Assembly: GCF_900163695.1 (NCBI RefSeq)
Contig: NZ_FUIC01000021.1
Location: 1-64,000 of the forward strand
Length of the DNA: 64,000 nt
Source: Gulosibacter sp. 10
GTDB taxonomy: Bacteria > Actinomycetota > Actinomycetes > Actinomycetales > Microbacteriaceae
Direction: 5' to 3'
Part shown: positions 16,861-26,065 of the stretch, piece by piece
Position numbering within the stretch: the first letter of the stretch is position 1
Layout of the letters: each line of letters opens with the position of its first letter
Translations under genes and position numbers: made by a program
Notes under the pieces: model-generated
Seen by the model: the letters and a program-made list of their open reading frames with translations, nothing else
Database searches by the model: none
Told to the model about the DNA's origin: nothing

Positions 16861-19235
16861 CGGTTCCTGCCTCCACCTCGATCGGTTCGCCTCGACCCGC
16901 GCCGGCGCCGCGAGCGCAGCGGGCCGAGCACCGAGGCCGGCGCCCACTTGGCCCGCCTCGCCTGCCGGTCGGTCGCGTGCTCGCGCATCCTGCCCGCGAC
17001 GCTCTCGACATCCTCCCACTCGACTCGCGATTCGACAAGATGTTCGGGCCCGGAGAAGGCGGATTCGTCGAGCATCTCGCCGATCCGCCGCAGGGACTCG
17101 CTCGGCGCATCGCCGGGCTCGAGCTCCAGCTGCGCGGAAAGCACGCGGAGCTGCTGCCCCGTCGTGCGCCCCCGCGGGACGTGCACGCCGTAGTCCGCCG
17201 CGCTGTCCCGGACCTCGTCCCAGGCGGCCGCGGCGATCGCCGCCGGCGCCGCGGCGTCCTCCCCCGGGCGCAGCAGCGCGCGTCTCGCGGCCCGCCTGCG
17301 GCCGCGGATGAGCCGGGGCAGGAGCACGAGCAGCGCCAGGACCGCGAGCGCGAGGACGATCGCGCCGATGGTCAGCGCGAGGCCGGCCCACTCGGGTGCC
17401 CCGCCCTGCTCCGCCTCCTGCTCGCCCGAGTCGTCGGCGTGCTGCTGATCGGTCTCGGGCTGGGTCTCCGGCGTCGTCTCCTCCCCCTGCGGGGCGGTCT
17501 CGGTGGGCACGGGCGCGACGGTCTCCTCCGGCGGCGTCTGCACCTCCTCGCCCTCGTCGCCGACCTCGGCGACCTCGGTCGAGCCGATGCCGGAGCTCGG
17601 GGTCGTCTCGAAGGGGACCCAGCCGTAGCCGTCGACCCAGAACTCCGCCCACGCGTGCAGATCGTTCGTCGTCACGGAGTACACGGGCTGGCCAAGCTCG
17701 TTGACGCTCGCGAACGACCCGGGGGTGAAGCCCACCTGGATGCGCGTGGGGATGTCGAGCAGGCGCCCCATGACGGCCATGGCGCTGGCGAAGTGGACGC
17801 AGTAGCCGCTGCGCACCTGCAGGAACTGCTCCACGACCGACAGGCTGGTGCCGTCGTAGCCGCCGGAGACGGGGGCGAGCTCGGAGTAGTCGAACGCGCC
17901 GCCGCGGAACCAGTTCTGCAGCTCGAGCGCCTGCTGGTACGGGGAGGCGTTCGGCGAGATCACGGACTCCATCTGGGCGCGGATGCCCTCGAGCGCCGGG
18001 TCGTCCGGGAGCTGCAGGTACTCGGCGAACTGCTCGCCGGCGGGGAGCGCGGTGCCGCGGAGCTCCGCCTCGGAGGGCCTCGGCACGAGGCTGTCCACGT
18101 GGAAGCTCTGCGCGAGCGCCTCCTCGTCGACGCTGCGGATATCGCCGGTGGCCTCGCTCCAGCCGTACTCGCCGTCGACGGCCGCGAGGCGCACCGGGGT
18201 GGACGGGTGCGGCAGGTACGCGCTGACCCCCGCCTCCATCACGACGTTGGAGTTCACGGCGAGCGTGCTCGGCGCGTTCCCGAGGTCGCCCGGCAGCGGC
18301 AGGTCGCCGTCGAGCGCGCCGAGGTCGGGGGTGAACTCGCCGGGCTGCCAGTCGGCGTCCGAGTCGAGCTGCGTGAGCGATACGAGCGAGAGGTAGGGCA
18401 GCTCGCCCGAGGTCTGCGACGTGGCGTAGCGCAGCACCTCCACCGGCTGATCGCGGCGCAGGTCGTCGCCGAGGTCGATGATGGGGTTCACGCGGTTCGT
18501 CGAGATCGAGGCGGTGGAGCCGACCATCTGCCACCAGTACCCGCCCGGCGCGGGCAGCATCACGGCGAGGAGCCCGGCCACCGTGATGGCGACCGCGCCC
18601 GTGGTCAGCGCGCCGACGAGTCCGCCCATGCCGCGCCCCTCGCTCGACAGGCCGCGGCTCGTGCGCTCCTCGTCGTCGAGCTGCTGCAGCCAGCGGTAGC
18701 CGAGGTGGAGGTGCAGCACCGCGAGCGCGGCGAACAGCAGCCAGTAGCCCCAGGGGGCGGCGCCGAGCCCCATCGCGAGCGGCAGCGCGACCGCCGGCGC
18801 CGCGATCACGAGGCCCACCGAGGGCGACCGCAGCACGGATACCAGCACGTCGGCGATGATCGCGAGGGCGCCGGTCGCGAGGCCCATCATGAAGGCGACG
18901 GGGGGCGAATGCCGCAGCGGCGGCTGGTCGTTCGGGAGCTGCTCGGCCAGTCCGGTCACCTGCCGGCCGATGGCCGCGAAGACGTCGGTGAGCCCGGTGG
19001 GCTGCGCGAGCACGAGCATCGCCCCGGCGAGGGTCGCGACCCCGAGCAGGATGCTCAGGGCGTTCGAGCCCGTGAACTGCCGCGCGCCCTGCATGAGCAC
19101 GAGCACGACGAGCGAGGTGATCATGGCCGGCAGCAGCCACTCGGGGGTGGAGGTGAGCGGCAGCGCGAGCAGCGCGCTGCTCCAGACGAGACCGACCAGG
19201 CCGATCGTGACGAACCAGGAGCCGCGATTGGTCAT
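16857..19235 (-). CDS. Transglutaminase-core membrane protein (TgpA-like)
   Basis: The product is 792 residues. About six transmembrane helices occupy residues 1-240 (DUF3488/TgpA-like), followed by an extracellular region with a transglutaminase core whose Cys lies in RSGYCVHFASAM and His in NDLHAWAEFWV, with the third residue near GWVPFETTP. An acidic proline/threonine-rich linker, another helix (LALTIGAIVLALAVLALLVLL) and a cytosolic DUF4129-like tail follow. This is the standard partner of MoxR and DUF58 genes. The operon is often proposed to process envelope or secreted proteins, but its substrate is unknown. Its ATG overlaps the DUF58 stop. Confidence 0.92.
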   Translation of the reverse strand: MTNRGSWFVTIGLVGLVWSSALLALPLTSTPEWLLPAMITSLVVLVLMQGARQFTGSNALSILLGVATLAGAMLVLAQPTGLTDVFAAIGRQVTGLAEQLPNDQPPLRHSPPVAFMMGLATGALAIIADVLVSVLRSPSVGLVIAAPAVALPLAMGLGAAPWGYWLLFAALAVLHLHLGYRWLQQLDDEERTSRGLSSEGRGMGGLVGALTTGAVAITVAGLLAVMLPAPGGYWWQMVGSTASISTNRVNPIIDLGDDLRRDQPVEVLRYATSQTSGELPYLSLVSLTQLDSDADWQPGEFTPDLGALDGDLPLPGDLGNAPSTLAVNSNVVMEAGVSAYLPHPSTPVRLAAVDGEYGWSEATGDIRSVDEEALAQSFHVDSLVPRPSEAELRGTALPAGEQFAEYLQLPDDPALEGIRAQMESVISPNASPYQQALELQNWFRGGAFDYSELAPVSGGYDGTSLSVVEQFLQVRSGYCVHFASAMAVMGRLLDIPTRIQVGFTPGSFASVNELGQPVYSVTTNDLHAWAEFWVDGYGWVPFETTPSSGIGSTEVAEVGDEGEEVQTPPEETVAPVPTETAPQGEETTPETQPETDQQHADDSGEQEAEQGGAPEWAGLALTIGAIVLALAVLALLVLLPRLIRGRRRAARRALLRPGEDAAAPAAIAAAAWDEVRDSAADYGVHVPRGRTTGQQLRVLSAQLELEPGDAPSESLRRIGEMLDESAFSGPEHLVESRVEWEDVESVAGRMREHATDRQARRAKWAPASVLGPLRSRRRRGSRRTDRGGGRNR

Positions 19236-20494
19236 ATCGACACCCCGATCCGCTGCGCGCTCGACCAGGGGTCGATCGCGCCCGCGTTCATCCGCACGAC
19301 CTGCCAGCCCGAATCCGCGAAGCGGTCGGCCGCCCGCAGCTCGCGGTCGGCCCCCGTCTCGCAGACCACCGCGATCGCGGGCGAGCCGTAGGCCTCGATG
19401 TCGAGCGCGCCCGCCTCGGGCTCCCGGTCGCCCCGCGTCACGAAGATGACGGGGGCGCGGCCCACTCCCGCGAGCCGGTCGAGCAGCTCCTCGTGCCGGG
19501 CGTCCGCCTCGGGCTCCGCAGGCTGCACGAGCATGAGCCGGCGCATGACCCGGCCGAGGGTCTCGGAGGCGCTCGTGCGATACACGACGTCCTCCTCGAC
19601 GTCGGGGTCGTCGTGCGTCTCGAGCAGCTCCGTGTCGTAGCCGAGCGCGTGGAGCCGGGTCAGCACGGAGGCCGCCACGGACACCCCGAGCTCGAAGCGG
19701 GGGTCGGTGCCGGCGTTCGGCGCGGTGTCGAGCACGACCACGGCCACCACCTCGGCGTGGTGCTCCTCCTGGCGCACGCGCAGCTCGCCCGCGCGCGCGG
19801 TCGCCCGCCAGTGCACGCGGCGGAGCGCGTCGCTCCGGCGGTACTCGCGGGTCACGACGTCGTCGGCGTCGCCCGAGCGCCCGAGCGCGACGTCGGCCTC
19901 GGCGCCCGTGCGCAGCGCCGGGATGTTCAGCCGGTCGACGTCGTGCACGTGGGGCCAGACCTCGACCTCGATCGCCTCGCCGACCCGGATGCGGCGCGTG
20001 GTGAGCCCGAGCCCGTCGCCGTTCTCGAGGTAGAGCGGCCCGATCTCGCTCAGGCCGCGGCGCATGCGGGTGAGCGCGTAGGCGATGCGGCGGCGCCGAC
20101 GGCCCTCGCGGCGGTGCAGGCGCGTGGCGATGCTCGAGAGCACGCCGGAGACCCGCTTGCGCTCGGTCCCCGTCACGGTGTCGACGTAGGTGGAGGACTC
20201 GAAGCCGAACAGCGAGCGGTTGCGCACCTCGGCGACGACGCGGATGCGGTCGCCGGCCGCGACCGTGGTCGGGTACACGGAGCGCTCGACCTCGAGCCGG
20301 GGCGGCGCGAGCAGCCGCAGCAGATACGCGCCCACGGGCAGCAGCACGAGCACGAGACCGATGAACCGCAGCGCAACCACGCCGAACAGCTCCGCGAGCG
20401 CGATCACGATCGCCCCCGCGATCAGCAGGCCCCACGCCCGGGGCGTCGGCCGCAGCCCCCGCGCGGTCATGGGCTGCGCGTCACTGGCCGCCAC
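19232..20494 (-). CDS. DUF58 (vWA-like) membrane protein
   Basis: This 420-residue protein has two N-terminal membrane helices (GLLIAGAIVIALAELFGVVALRFIGLVLVLLPV). The DUF58 hallmark block SDALRRVHWRATARAGELRVRQ appears near residue 220. The DUF58 region belongs to a vWA-like fold that works with MoxR AAA+ ATPases. It starts at GTG 20494, 4 bases after the moxR stop, and overlaps the transglutaminase start, so the three genes form one translationally coupled unit. Confidence 0.92.
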   Translation of the reverse strand: MAASDAQPMTARGLRPTPRAWGLLIAGAIVIALAELFGVVALRFIGLVLVLLPVGAYLLRLLAPPRLEVERSVYPTTVAAGDRIRVVAEVRNRSLFGFESSTYVDTVTGTERKRVSGVLSSIATRLHRREGRRRRRIAYALTRMRRGLSEIGPLYLENGDGLGLTTRRIRVGEAIEVEVWPHVHDVDRLNIPALRTGAEADVALGRSGDADDVVTREYRRSDALRRVHWRATARAGELRVRQEEHHAEVVAVVVLDTAPNAGTDPRFELGVSVAASVLTRLHALGYDTELLETHDDPDVEEDVVYRTSASETLGRVMRRLMLVQPAEPEADARHEELLDRLAGVGRAPVIFVTRGDREPEAGALDIEAYGSPAIAVVCETGADRELRAADRFADSGWQVVRMNAGAIDPWSSAQRIGVSI

Positions 20495-20498
20495 CGGC

Positions 20499-21470
20499 TC
20501 AGGCCCCCGTGGGAGCGGGGATCTGCGCGGCGATCTGCTCGAGCACGCGGCTGGCCTCGGCGTAGGAGCTCGACTTGCGGCCCGCGCGGCTGCCGATCAC
20601 GAGGCGATGCGCGAACACCCGCACGAGCAGGCTGCGTACGTCGTCGGGGACGACGTACGAGCGCCCGGCGATCGCCGCCGACGCCTTGGCGGCGCGCAGC
20701 AGGTGGAGCGAGGCGCGCGGGCTCACGCCCACCCGGATGGCGTCGTGCTCGCGCGTCGCGCGCGCGAGGTCGACGACGTACTGCTTGACGCTGGGCGCGA
20801 CGAACACGTCCTGCACCTGCGCGATCATGTCGCGGACCTGCGCGGCGGTAACCACCGGCTGCAGCTGCGAGAGCGGATCGATGCGGTCGCGCGACTCGAG
20901 CATCCGCAGCTCGGCGTCCCGATCGGGGTAGCCCATCGAGATGCGGGCCATGAAGCGGTCCCGCTGCGCCTCGGGCAGGGGGTAGGTGCCCTCCATCTCC
21001 GAGGGGTTCTGCGTCGCGAACACCGTGAAGGGGTCGGGCAGGCGGTGCGTCTCGCCGTCCACCGAGACCTGGCGCTCCTCCATGCACTCGAGCAGCGCCG
21101 ACTGGGTCTTGGGCGAGGCGCGGTTGATCTCGTCGCCGATCACGATGTTCGCGAACACCGGGCCCGGCTGGAACTCGAACTCGCTCTTGCGCTGGTCGTA
21201 GACGGCGACGCCGGTCACGTCGCTCGGGAGCATGTCGGGGGTGAACTGGATGCGGTTGACCTGCGAGTCCATCGCCCGGGCGAGGGTCTTGGCGAGCACG
21301 GTCTTGCCGACGCCCGGCACGTCCTCGACCAGCAGGTGGCCGCCGGCGAGCAGCACCGTCACGGCGATGCGCACCTGCTCGGACTTGCCTTCGAGCACGC
21401 TCGAGACGGCCGCCTGCAGCGAGCCGGCGTTGTCGAAGAGCGTGGCGGAGAGGGTGTCGCGCTGAGTCAT
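20499..21470 (-). CDS. MoxR-family AAA+ ATPase
   Basis: The product is 323 residues. Walker A (DVPGVGKTVLAK) is near residue 50 and Walker B (IVIGDEINRASPKTQSALLECMEE) near 110-133. The sensor segment PSEMEGTYPLPEAQRDRFM and a C-terminal lid complete it. MoxR proteins act as chaperone-like ATPases that mature or remodel partners carrying vWA domains, here probably the downstream DUF58 protein. The promoter should lie in the 54-base gap shared with the divergent rsmD. Confidence 0.95.
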   Translation of the reverse strand: MTQRDTLSATLFDNAGSLQAAVSSVLEGKSEQVRIAVTVLLAGGHLLVEDVPGVGKTVLAKTLARAMDSQVNRIQFTPDMLPSDVTGVAVYDQRKSEFEFQPGPVFANIVIGDEINRASPKTQSALLECMEERQVSVDGETHRLPDPFTVFATQNPSEMEGTYPLPEAQRDRFMARISMGYPDRDAELRMLESRDRIDPLSQLQPVVTAAQVRDMIAQVQDVFVAPSVKQYVVDLARATREHDAIRVGVSPRASLHLLRAAKASAAIAGRSYVVPDDVRSLLVRVFAHRLVIGSRAGRKSSSYAEASRVLEQIAAQIPAPTGA

Positions 21471-21524
21471 GACGGCTATCTTTCCACGTCTGCGATGACA
21501 ACTCGCGGCGCGTACGATCGAGAT

Positions 21525-22085
21525 ATGACCCGCATCATCGCCGGCGCGGCCGGAGGCGCCGTGCTCCGCGCCTCCCACAGCGGTACGAGGCCCACGAGCG
21601 ACCGCGTGCGCGAGGCGCTGTTCTCGGCCCTGGAGTCGGCGTTCGAGTTCGAGGGCGCGCGCGTGCTCGACCTCTACGCCGGCACCGGCGCGCTCGCCCT
21701 CGAGTCGCTGTCGCGCGGCGCCGAGTCGGCGGTGCTCGTCGAGCGCAGCGGCTCGGTCTGCCGCCTCGCGCGGGCCAATGCCCGGCAGGTGCTCGAGAGC
21801 GTCCCCGCGGCCCGGGCGGACGTGGTGGAGTCCACGGTGCGGTCCTGGCTGGCCTCGGCGGCCGGCGAGTTCGACCTCGTGTTCCTCGATCCGCCCTACG
21901 ATCTGGGCGATGCGGAGTGCGCCGAGGCGCTCGACCTGCTCGTGCCGCTCCTGAGCGAGGACGCGCTCGTCGTCCTCGAGCGCTCGACCCGCTCGGGCGA
22001 CGCGCCGCTCCCCGCCGGGCTGGCGCTGTGGCGCCGCCGGGACTACGGCGACACCGCGCTGCACTTCGCCGAGCCGGCGGCCTGA
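21525..22085 (+). CDS. rsmD: 16S rRNA (guanine(966)-N(2))-methyltransferase
   Basis: This 186-residue AdoMet-dependent methyltransferase modifies G966 of 16S rRNA. The N-terminus MTRIIAG, AdoMet motif DLYAGTGALALESLSRGA and catalytic motif FLDPPYDLG (DPPY) are all present. It is divergent from moxR and is followed by a strong hairpin terminator. Confidence 0.93.
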   Translation: MTRIIAGAAGGAVLRASHSGTRPTSDRVREALFSALESAFEFEGARVLDLYAGTGALALESLSRGAESAVLVERSGSVCRLARANARQVLESVPAARADVVESTVRSWLASAAGEFDLVFLDPPYDLGDAECAEALDLLVPLLSEDALVVLERSTRSGDAPLPAGLALWRRRDYGDTALHFAEPAA

Positions 22086-22106
22086 CCGCCGCGCTGGGCG
22101 GAAGGC

Positions 22107-22148
22107 CCGGCGGCGCCCCGCGCGATTCTCGCCGCGGGGCGCCGCCGG
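22107..22148. terminator. Strong bidirectional hairpin between rsmD and deacetylase gene
   Basis: CCGGCGGCGCCCCGCG (22107-22122) pairs with its perfect reverse complement at 22133-22148, leaving a 10-base loop. The stem sits between two convergent stops (22085 and 22160), so it can serve both genes. No clear T-run follows, which is common in high-GC actinobacteria. Confidence 0.75.
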
Positions 22149-22159
22149 ACCGCTCCCGA

Positions 22160-23080
22160 TCAGGCGGGGCGGTGGTGCTCGTGCCAGTGGCGCGCGATGT
22201 CGATGCGCCGGGGCGTCCACACGCGGGCGTGGCTCTGCACGTACTCGAGGAAGCGGCGGAGGGCCGCGACCCGGCCGGGCCGGCCCACGACGCGGCAGTG
22301 GAGCCCGACCGACATCATCTTCGGCGCGCCGTCGACGCCCTCCTGGTAGAGGGTGTCGAACGTGTCCTTGAGGTACGTGAAGAACTGGTCTCCCGAGTTG
22401 AACCCCTGCGCGGCGACGAAGCGCATGTCGTTGGCCTCGAGCGTGTACGGGATCATGAGGAAGGGCTCGCCGTCGATGCCGGGGACCCAGTAGGGCAGGT
22501 CGTCCGCGTAGGTGTCCGAGGAGTAGAGGAAGCCGCCCTCCTCCTGCACCAGGCGCAGCGTGTTGTCCGAGGGCTTGCCCTGGTAGATGCCGTAGGGCCG
22601 CTCGCCCGCCACCTCGGCGTGCAGGCGCACGGCCTCGCGGATGTGCTCGCGCTCGACGTCCTCGGGCACGTCCTTGTACTCGAGCCAGCGGTAGCCGTGG
22701 CTCGCGATCTCCCAGCCGGCCTCGTTCATGGCGCGCACGGCCTCGGGGTTGCGCGCCATCGCGAGCGTCACGCCGTACACCGTGGCGGGCATCTCGAGCT
22801 CGGTGAAGAGCCGGTGCAGGCGCCAGAAGCCGGCGCGGGAGCCGTACTCGTAGATCGACTCGATGTTGAGGTTGCGCTGCCCCTCCCAGGGCGCCGCGCC
22901 CACGATCTCGGAGAGCAGGTGCTCCGAGCGCGGGTCGCCCTCGAGGATGGAGGACTCGCCGCCCTCCTCGTAGTTGATCACGAACTGCACGGCGACCCGC
23001 GCGTCGTCTGGCCATTCCGGATCCGGCGTCTGCGCGCCGTACCCCACGAAATCACGGGGCGAGGGGAGGATGTTCGTCAT
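22160..23080 (-). CDS. Polysaccharide deacetylase family protein, PuuE allantoinase-like
   Basis: The product is 306 residues. The N-terminus (PRDFVGYG) and the blocks YGSRAGFWRLHRLF, ASHGYRWLEY and YSSDTYADDLPYW match the PuuE/PucL-type cofactor-independent allantoinases, which belong to the polysaccharide-deacetylase (NodB) fold. Family members hydrolyse allantoin to allantoate, though paralogs act on other amides. No ureide-pathway gene is nearby to confirm the role. The gene is monocistronic and ends at a strong terminator. Confidence 0.85.
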   Translation of the reverse strand: MTNILPSPRDFVGYGAQTPDPEWPDDARVAVQFVINYEEGGESSILEGDPRSEHLLSEIVGAAPWEGQRNLNIESIYEYGSRAGFWRLHRLFTELEMPATVYGVTLAMARNPEAVRAMNEAGWEIASHGYRWLEYKDVPEDVEREHIREAVRLHAEVAGERPYGIYQGKPSDNTLRLVQEEGGFLYSSDTYADDLPYWVPGIDGEPFLMIPYTLEANDMRFVAAQGFNSGDQFFTYLKDTFDTLYQEGVDGAPKMMSVGLHCRVVGRPGRVAALRRFLEYVQSHARVWTPRRIDIARHWHEHHRPA

Positions 23081-23380
23081 GAAGGCTCACTTCCCGAGTG
23101 CATCGCACTCATCATGGTCGACAACGGGATCGGGCGGCGGTCCGGCGGGGGTCGACCGGGAAGCCGCGATGATTCCCGTTCGCTCCGGAATCGGAGGCGA
23201 AGTTCTAGCGTAGGCCCTCCGCGGATGGGTGAACGCCGCGAGCCGCGACGGCACAGGGCCACCGCATGAGCGCAGGGCCACCGCATAGGCACAGAGCCGC
23301 CGCAAGAGCGCGGGGCGCGCCGCGCGCCGGAGGCATCGGGGCCTCGGCGCGGGGCGCGCCCCGGTGGACGCCCTCGCCCG
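23081..23380. repeat. Intergenic region with three degenerate 19-bp tandem repeats
   Basis: No gene is supported in this 300-base gap. At 23251-23307 three adjacent 19-bp units of the form GCRCAGRGCCRCCGCAWRR occur, with a few changes per unit. The remaining sequence is very GC-rich. It contains the promoter region of the deacetylase gene and the 3' flank of the AhpD-like gene. Confidence 0.6.
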
Positions 23381-23728
23381 CTACTCCGCGTGGTCGTGCA
23401 CGCCCGAGAACTTGAACCCGAGGCGGCCGTGGGTGTACGCGCCCCCGGCCTTGATCGCGGTGGCCACCCATGCGGCCTCGGCGAGCTCGGTCTTGGTCGC
23501 GCCGGCCTTGACGGCGTTCTTGCTGTGGCCGTCGATGCAGTAGGGGCACTGCGTGCTGATGCCCACCGCGAGCGCGATGAGCTCGCGGTACTTGAGCGGG
23601 ATCTCGCGGCCCTCGGGCGCGAACACCGCGTCGTTCAGGTCGCCGAACGCCTTGAGGATGTCCGGCGTGGTCTCCTTGTAGTCCTTGGTGTAGCTGGCGT
23701 CGTGCTCGCGGTCGAGGAACTCGGTCAT
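23381..23728 (-). CDS. AhpD-like carboxymuconolactone decarboxylase family protein
   Basis: This 115-residue alkylhydroperoxidase-type protein has the redox motif CPYCIDGH (C-x-x-C-x(3)-H), which marks members with peroxidase or disulfide-relay ability. The second ATG, at 23728, is chosen because AAGGAG lies 6 bases before it; an in-frame ATG 15 bases upstream would make that site part of the coding sequence. It is probably involved in removing peroxides. It is a single gene. Confidence 0.9.
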   Translation of the reverse strand: MTEFLDREHDASYTKDYKETTPDILKAFGDLNDAVFAPEGREIPLKYRELIALAVGISTQCPYCIDGHSKNAVKAGATKTELAEAAWVATAIKAGGAYTHGRLGFKFSGVHDHAE

Positions 23729-23817
23729 CGGGTACTCCTTCATCGAAACGGTCGGGTGCAGACGATAACGCGCCCGCCCTCGCGCTGTTCCTCGGCGGCC
23801 GCGCGCGTTACCCCGCG

Positions 23818-24945
23818 TTACGAGGCGCCGCCGTCCCCGGCCATGCCGACGTAGGGGTCCCAGCCGGCGGGCTCGGCCGGCTCGCCGTCGACGAGCACCG
23901 GCGCCGGCCCGGCGGGGGCGACCCGGCCGATCGCGCGGAACGGCTCGGGCAGCGGCGCGCCCTCCGGGAAGGTCGCGAGCAGCGAGTGGTCCTCTCCCCC
24001 GCCGAGCACGAGGCGGAGGGCGAGTTCGCGGGCCTCCTCCTGCCCGAGGCCGAGCGCGTCGGCGAGCGTCGGGACGAGCCGTGCCGCGTCCGCCGCCACC
24101 GTCGTGGAGTCGATCCGGATGCAGACCCCGCTCGCCTCCGCGAGCCGGGTGGCGTCGAGCAGCGGCCCGTCCGAGAGGTCCATCATCGCGGTCGCGCCGG
24201 CCCGGGCCGCGAGCACCCCGGCGCGCAGCGGCGGCTCCGGCGCGAGCTGCGCCGCGATGAGCGCCTCGAGGCCTCCCCCGGCCCCCGCGGCGCCGAGCGC
24301 GGCGAGGATGCCCGCCGTGCGATCGCCGACCGCGAATCGGCCCGCGGATCGATCCATGCGGTCGATGCCGGCGAACAGCAGGTGCAGGCCGGCCGCCGCC
24401 CGCCCGAGGCCGCCGGCCACGGCGACCGTGTCGCCGGGTCTCGCCCCCGAGCGCAGGACCGCGTCACGCCCGTCCAGCGATCCGAAGACCGTGACGGCGA
24501 TCGTCACCTCCGAGGCGGTCGCGAGATCGCCGCCGACGATGCCGCATCCCGGCGCCAGGCGCTCGAGGCCGATGGCGCAGCCGCGGGCGATCCCCGCCGC
24601 GAAGTCGACCGGCGTCTCGCGCGGCACGGCCAGCGCCATGACGATCCCGGTCGGCCGCGCGCCCATCGCGGCGATATCCGCGAGGTTCGAGGCCATGGCC
24701 TTGCGCCCCAGCTGCTCGGGGCCGGACCAGTAGAGCCGGAAATCCGGCCCCTCGATCATCGTGTCGGTGCTGATCACGACGCGCCCGTCGGGCGCGGCCA
24801 CGATCGCCGAGTCGTCGCCGGGCCCCAGCAGCGTCGGCGCCTCGGGGAGCTCAGCGAGGATGCGCCGCAGCGTCTCGCGCTCTCCCGCCTCGGCGACGGT
24901 GGTCGGGGCGGACGGGGCGGGCGCGGGATCGGGAGCGTCGAGCAC
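23818..24945 (-). CDS. thiL: Thiamine-monophosphate kinase
   Basis: ThiL phosphorylates thiamine monophosphate to the active diphosphate. The product is 375 residues if started at GTG 24945. ATP/Mg motifs GPGDDSAIVA, STDTMIEGPDF, GRKAMASNLADIAAMGA, GGDLA and MMDLSDGPLLDATRLAE follow the family order. An alternative ATG at 24972 would add nine residues and overlap the first codon of the divergent lipoprotein. Neither start has a good ribosome site, so the true start is unsettled. thiL beside a DUF3515 gene is a conserved actinobacterial pairing. Confidence 0.92.
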   Translation of the reverse strand: MLDAPDPAPAPSAPTTVAEAGERETLRRILAELPEAPTLLGPGDDSAIVAAPDGRVVISTDTMIEGPDFRLYWSGPEQLGRKAMASNLADIAAMGARPTGIVMALAVPRETPVDFAAGIARGCAIGLERLAPGCGIVGGDLATASEVTIAVTVFGSLDGRDAVLRSGARPGDTVAVAGGLGRAAAGLHLLFAGIDRMDRSAGRFAVGDRTAGILAALGAAGAGGGLEALIAAQLAPEPPLRAGVLAARAGATAMMDLSDGPLLDATRLAEASGVCIRIDSTTVAADAARLVPTLADALGLGQEEARELALRLVLGGGEDHSLLATFPEGAPLPEPFRAIGRVAPAGPAPVLVDGEPAEPAGWDPYVGMAGDGGAS

Positions 24946-24970
24946 GTGGTCACGATACCCTGAAGGCGAC

Positions 24971-25540
24971 ATGTCTCGTCGAATCTCGCGCGCGCTCGCG
25001 CCCATGCTCGCCCTTACCGCGGCCGCCCTCGCGGGCTGCAGCGGGATCAGCCCGTCCGTGCCGATGCAGCCCGCCGAGGACGCCGGCGCCCCCGCGTGCG
25101 CCGAGGTGACGGTGCGGCTGCCCGAGGCCGTGAGCGGCCTCGAGCTCCGCCATACGAACGCGCAGGCCACCGGCGCGTGGGGCGATCCGGCCGCGGTGCT
25201 GCTCCGCTGCGGCGTCGAGACCCCGCCGCCGACCACCGACCAGTGCATCTCGGTGGACGGCGTCGACTGGGTCGAGAACGACGACGAGGCGCCCACCTAC
25301 CGCTACACGACCTACGGGCGCACCCCCGCCGTCGAGGTGGTCATCGACTCCACGCAGGAGGTCTCGGGCCTCACGAGCCTCATGGATCTCAACGAGGCGG
25401 TGTCCTATCTGCCGCAGACCGGGCAGTGCGTGGGCGCCGAGGACGTGCTCGACGTGCCGGACGCCCCCGGCGCGACCGATGCTCCCGGCACGACCGACGA
25501 GCCGACGGCGACCGAACCGGAAGCGACGCCGGGCGGCTGA
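24971..25540 (+). CDS. DUF3515 lipoprotein
   Basis: This 189-residue predicted lipoprotein has an N-terminal signal with lipobox AALAGC (cysteine 23). It carries the DUF3515 features: paired cysteines (PACAEVTVRLP and VLLRCGVETPPP) and a conserved DWVENDD/YTTYGRTP segment. Function is unknown. It is divergent from thiL with almost no intergenic space, which means one promoter lies within the neighbouring coding sequence. The C-terminus is a low-complexity T/P/E/D-rich tail (about 30 residues). Confidence 0.88.
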   Translation: MSRRISRALAPMLALTAAALAGCSGISPSVPMQPAEDAGAPACAEVTVRLPEAVSGLELRHTNAQATGAWGDPAAVLLRCGVETPPPTTDQCISVDGVDWVENDDEAPTYRYTTYGRTPAVEVVIDSTQEVSGLTSLMDLNEAVSYLPQTGQCVGAEDVLDVPDAPGATDAPGTTDEPTATEPEATPGG

Positions 25541-25567
25541 CCCGCGATGGGACGCGACGACCGGGCC

Positions 25568-26065
25568 CTACGCGAGGGCGGTCGGAGGCGAGGCGGCCGG
25601 GGCGGACTGCGCCGCGGACGCCTCCGCCTGCACCGCGGCGGGCTCGGATGCGCGCTCCGCCGCGGCGGGCTCGGCGGGGTCCTCCCGGCCGGCGTCCGCG
25701 CCCGCCGGGGTCAGCCACGGCAGGTCGATGAGCGTCGCCTCCGTGACGGTCGGGTCCCATTCGCGCTGGACCACGAAGATGGGCGCGGTGCAGTCGCCGA
25801 TCGAGTCGACGCTCGCGGGCGTCTTGGCGCGCGCGGCGGCGATGATGCCGTGCAGGCCGATGAGCCCCCAGACGAGGTTGCTCGTGGCGGCGGGCACGGC
25901 GCCGAGCGCGAACGCCCCCGCGGAGGCCGCGAACCCTCCCACCGTGTTGAGCGCGAGGTACCAGCGGTTGGCGGGGTTCACCCATCCGCGCAGGATCATC
26001 AGGTACGCGGAGAGCGTGCCGAACGTCCCGATCCATCCGAGAATGCTGCCGATCATCGCTTCCAT
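25568..26065 (-). CDS. Small multi-pass membrane protein (CBU_0592-like)
   Basis: The product is 165 residues from ATG 26065, which has a strong upstream GGAGGAGGG. Three to four helices (GSILGWIGTFGTLSAYLMIL, WYLALNTVGGFAASAGAFALG, LVWGLIGLHGIIAAA) match the small CBU_0592-type family whose members have a G-W-x-G and N-x-x-G-G pattern. A long Ala/Glu-rich tail (residues about 115-165) is cytosolic or extracellular and low-complexity. Function is unknown. It is divergent from the LysR gene. Confidence 0.65.
   Translation of the reverse strand: MEAMIGSILGWIGTFGTLSAYLMILRGWVNPANRWYLALNTVGGFAASAGAFALGAVPAATSNLVWGLIGLHGIIAAARAKTPASVDSIGDCTAPIFVVQREWDPTVTEATLIDLPWLTPAGADAGREDPAEPAAAERASEPAAVQAEASAAQSAPAASPPTALA

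Noticed and set aside
16861-19140. Very long minus-strand frame extending recG upstream
   Set aside because: The extension is an Arg/Ala-rich shadow of the transglutaminase gene; recG starts at GTG 16860, overlapping the upstream stop.
14734-19391. Large plus-strand frames opposite recG and the transglutaminase gene
   Set aside because: High-GC antisense shadows with His/Arg/Asp-rich composition and no domain.
23077-23305. Short overlapping minus-strand frames in the repeat-containing gap
   Set aside because: Arg/Pro-rich, no ribosome sites, mainly reading the tandem repeats.
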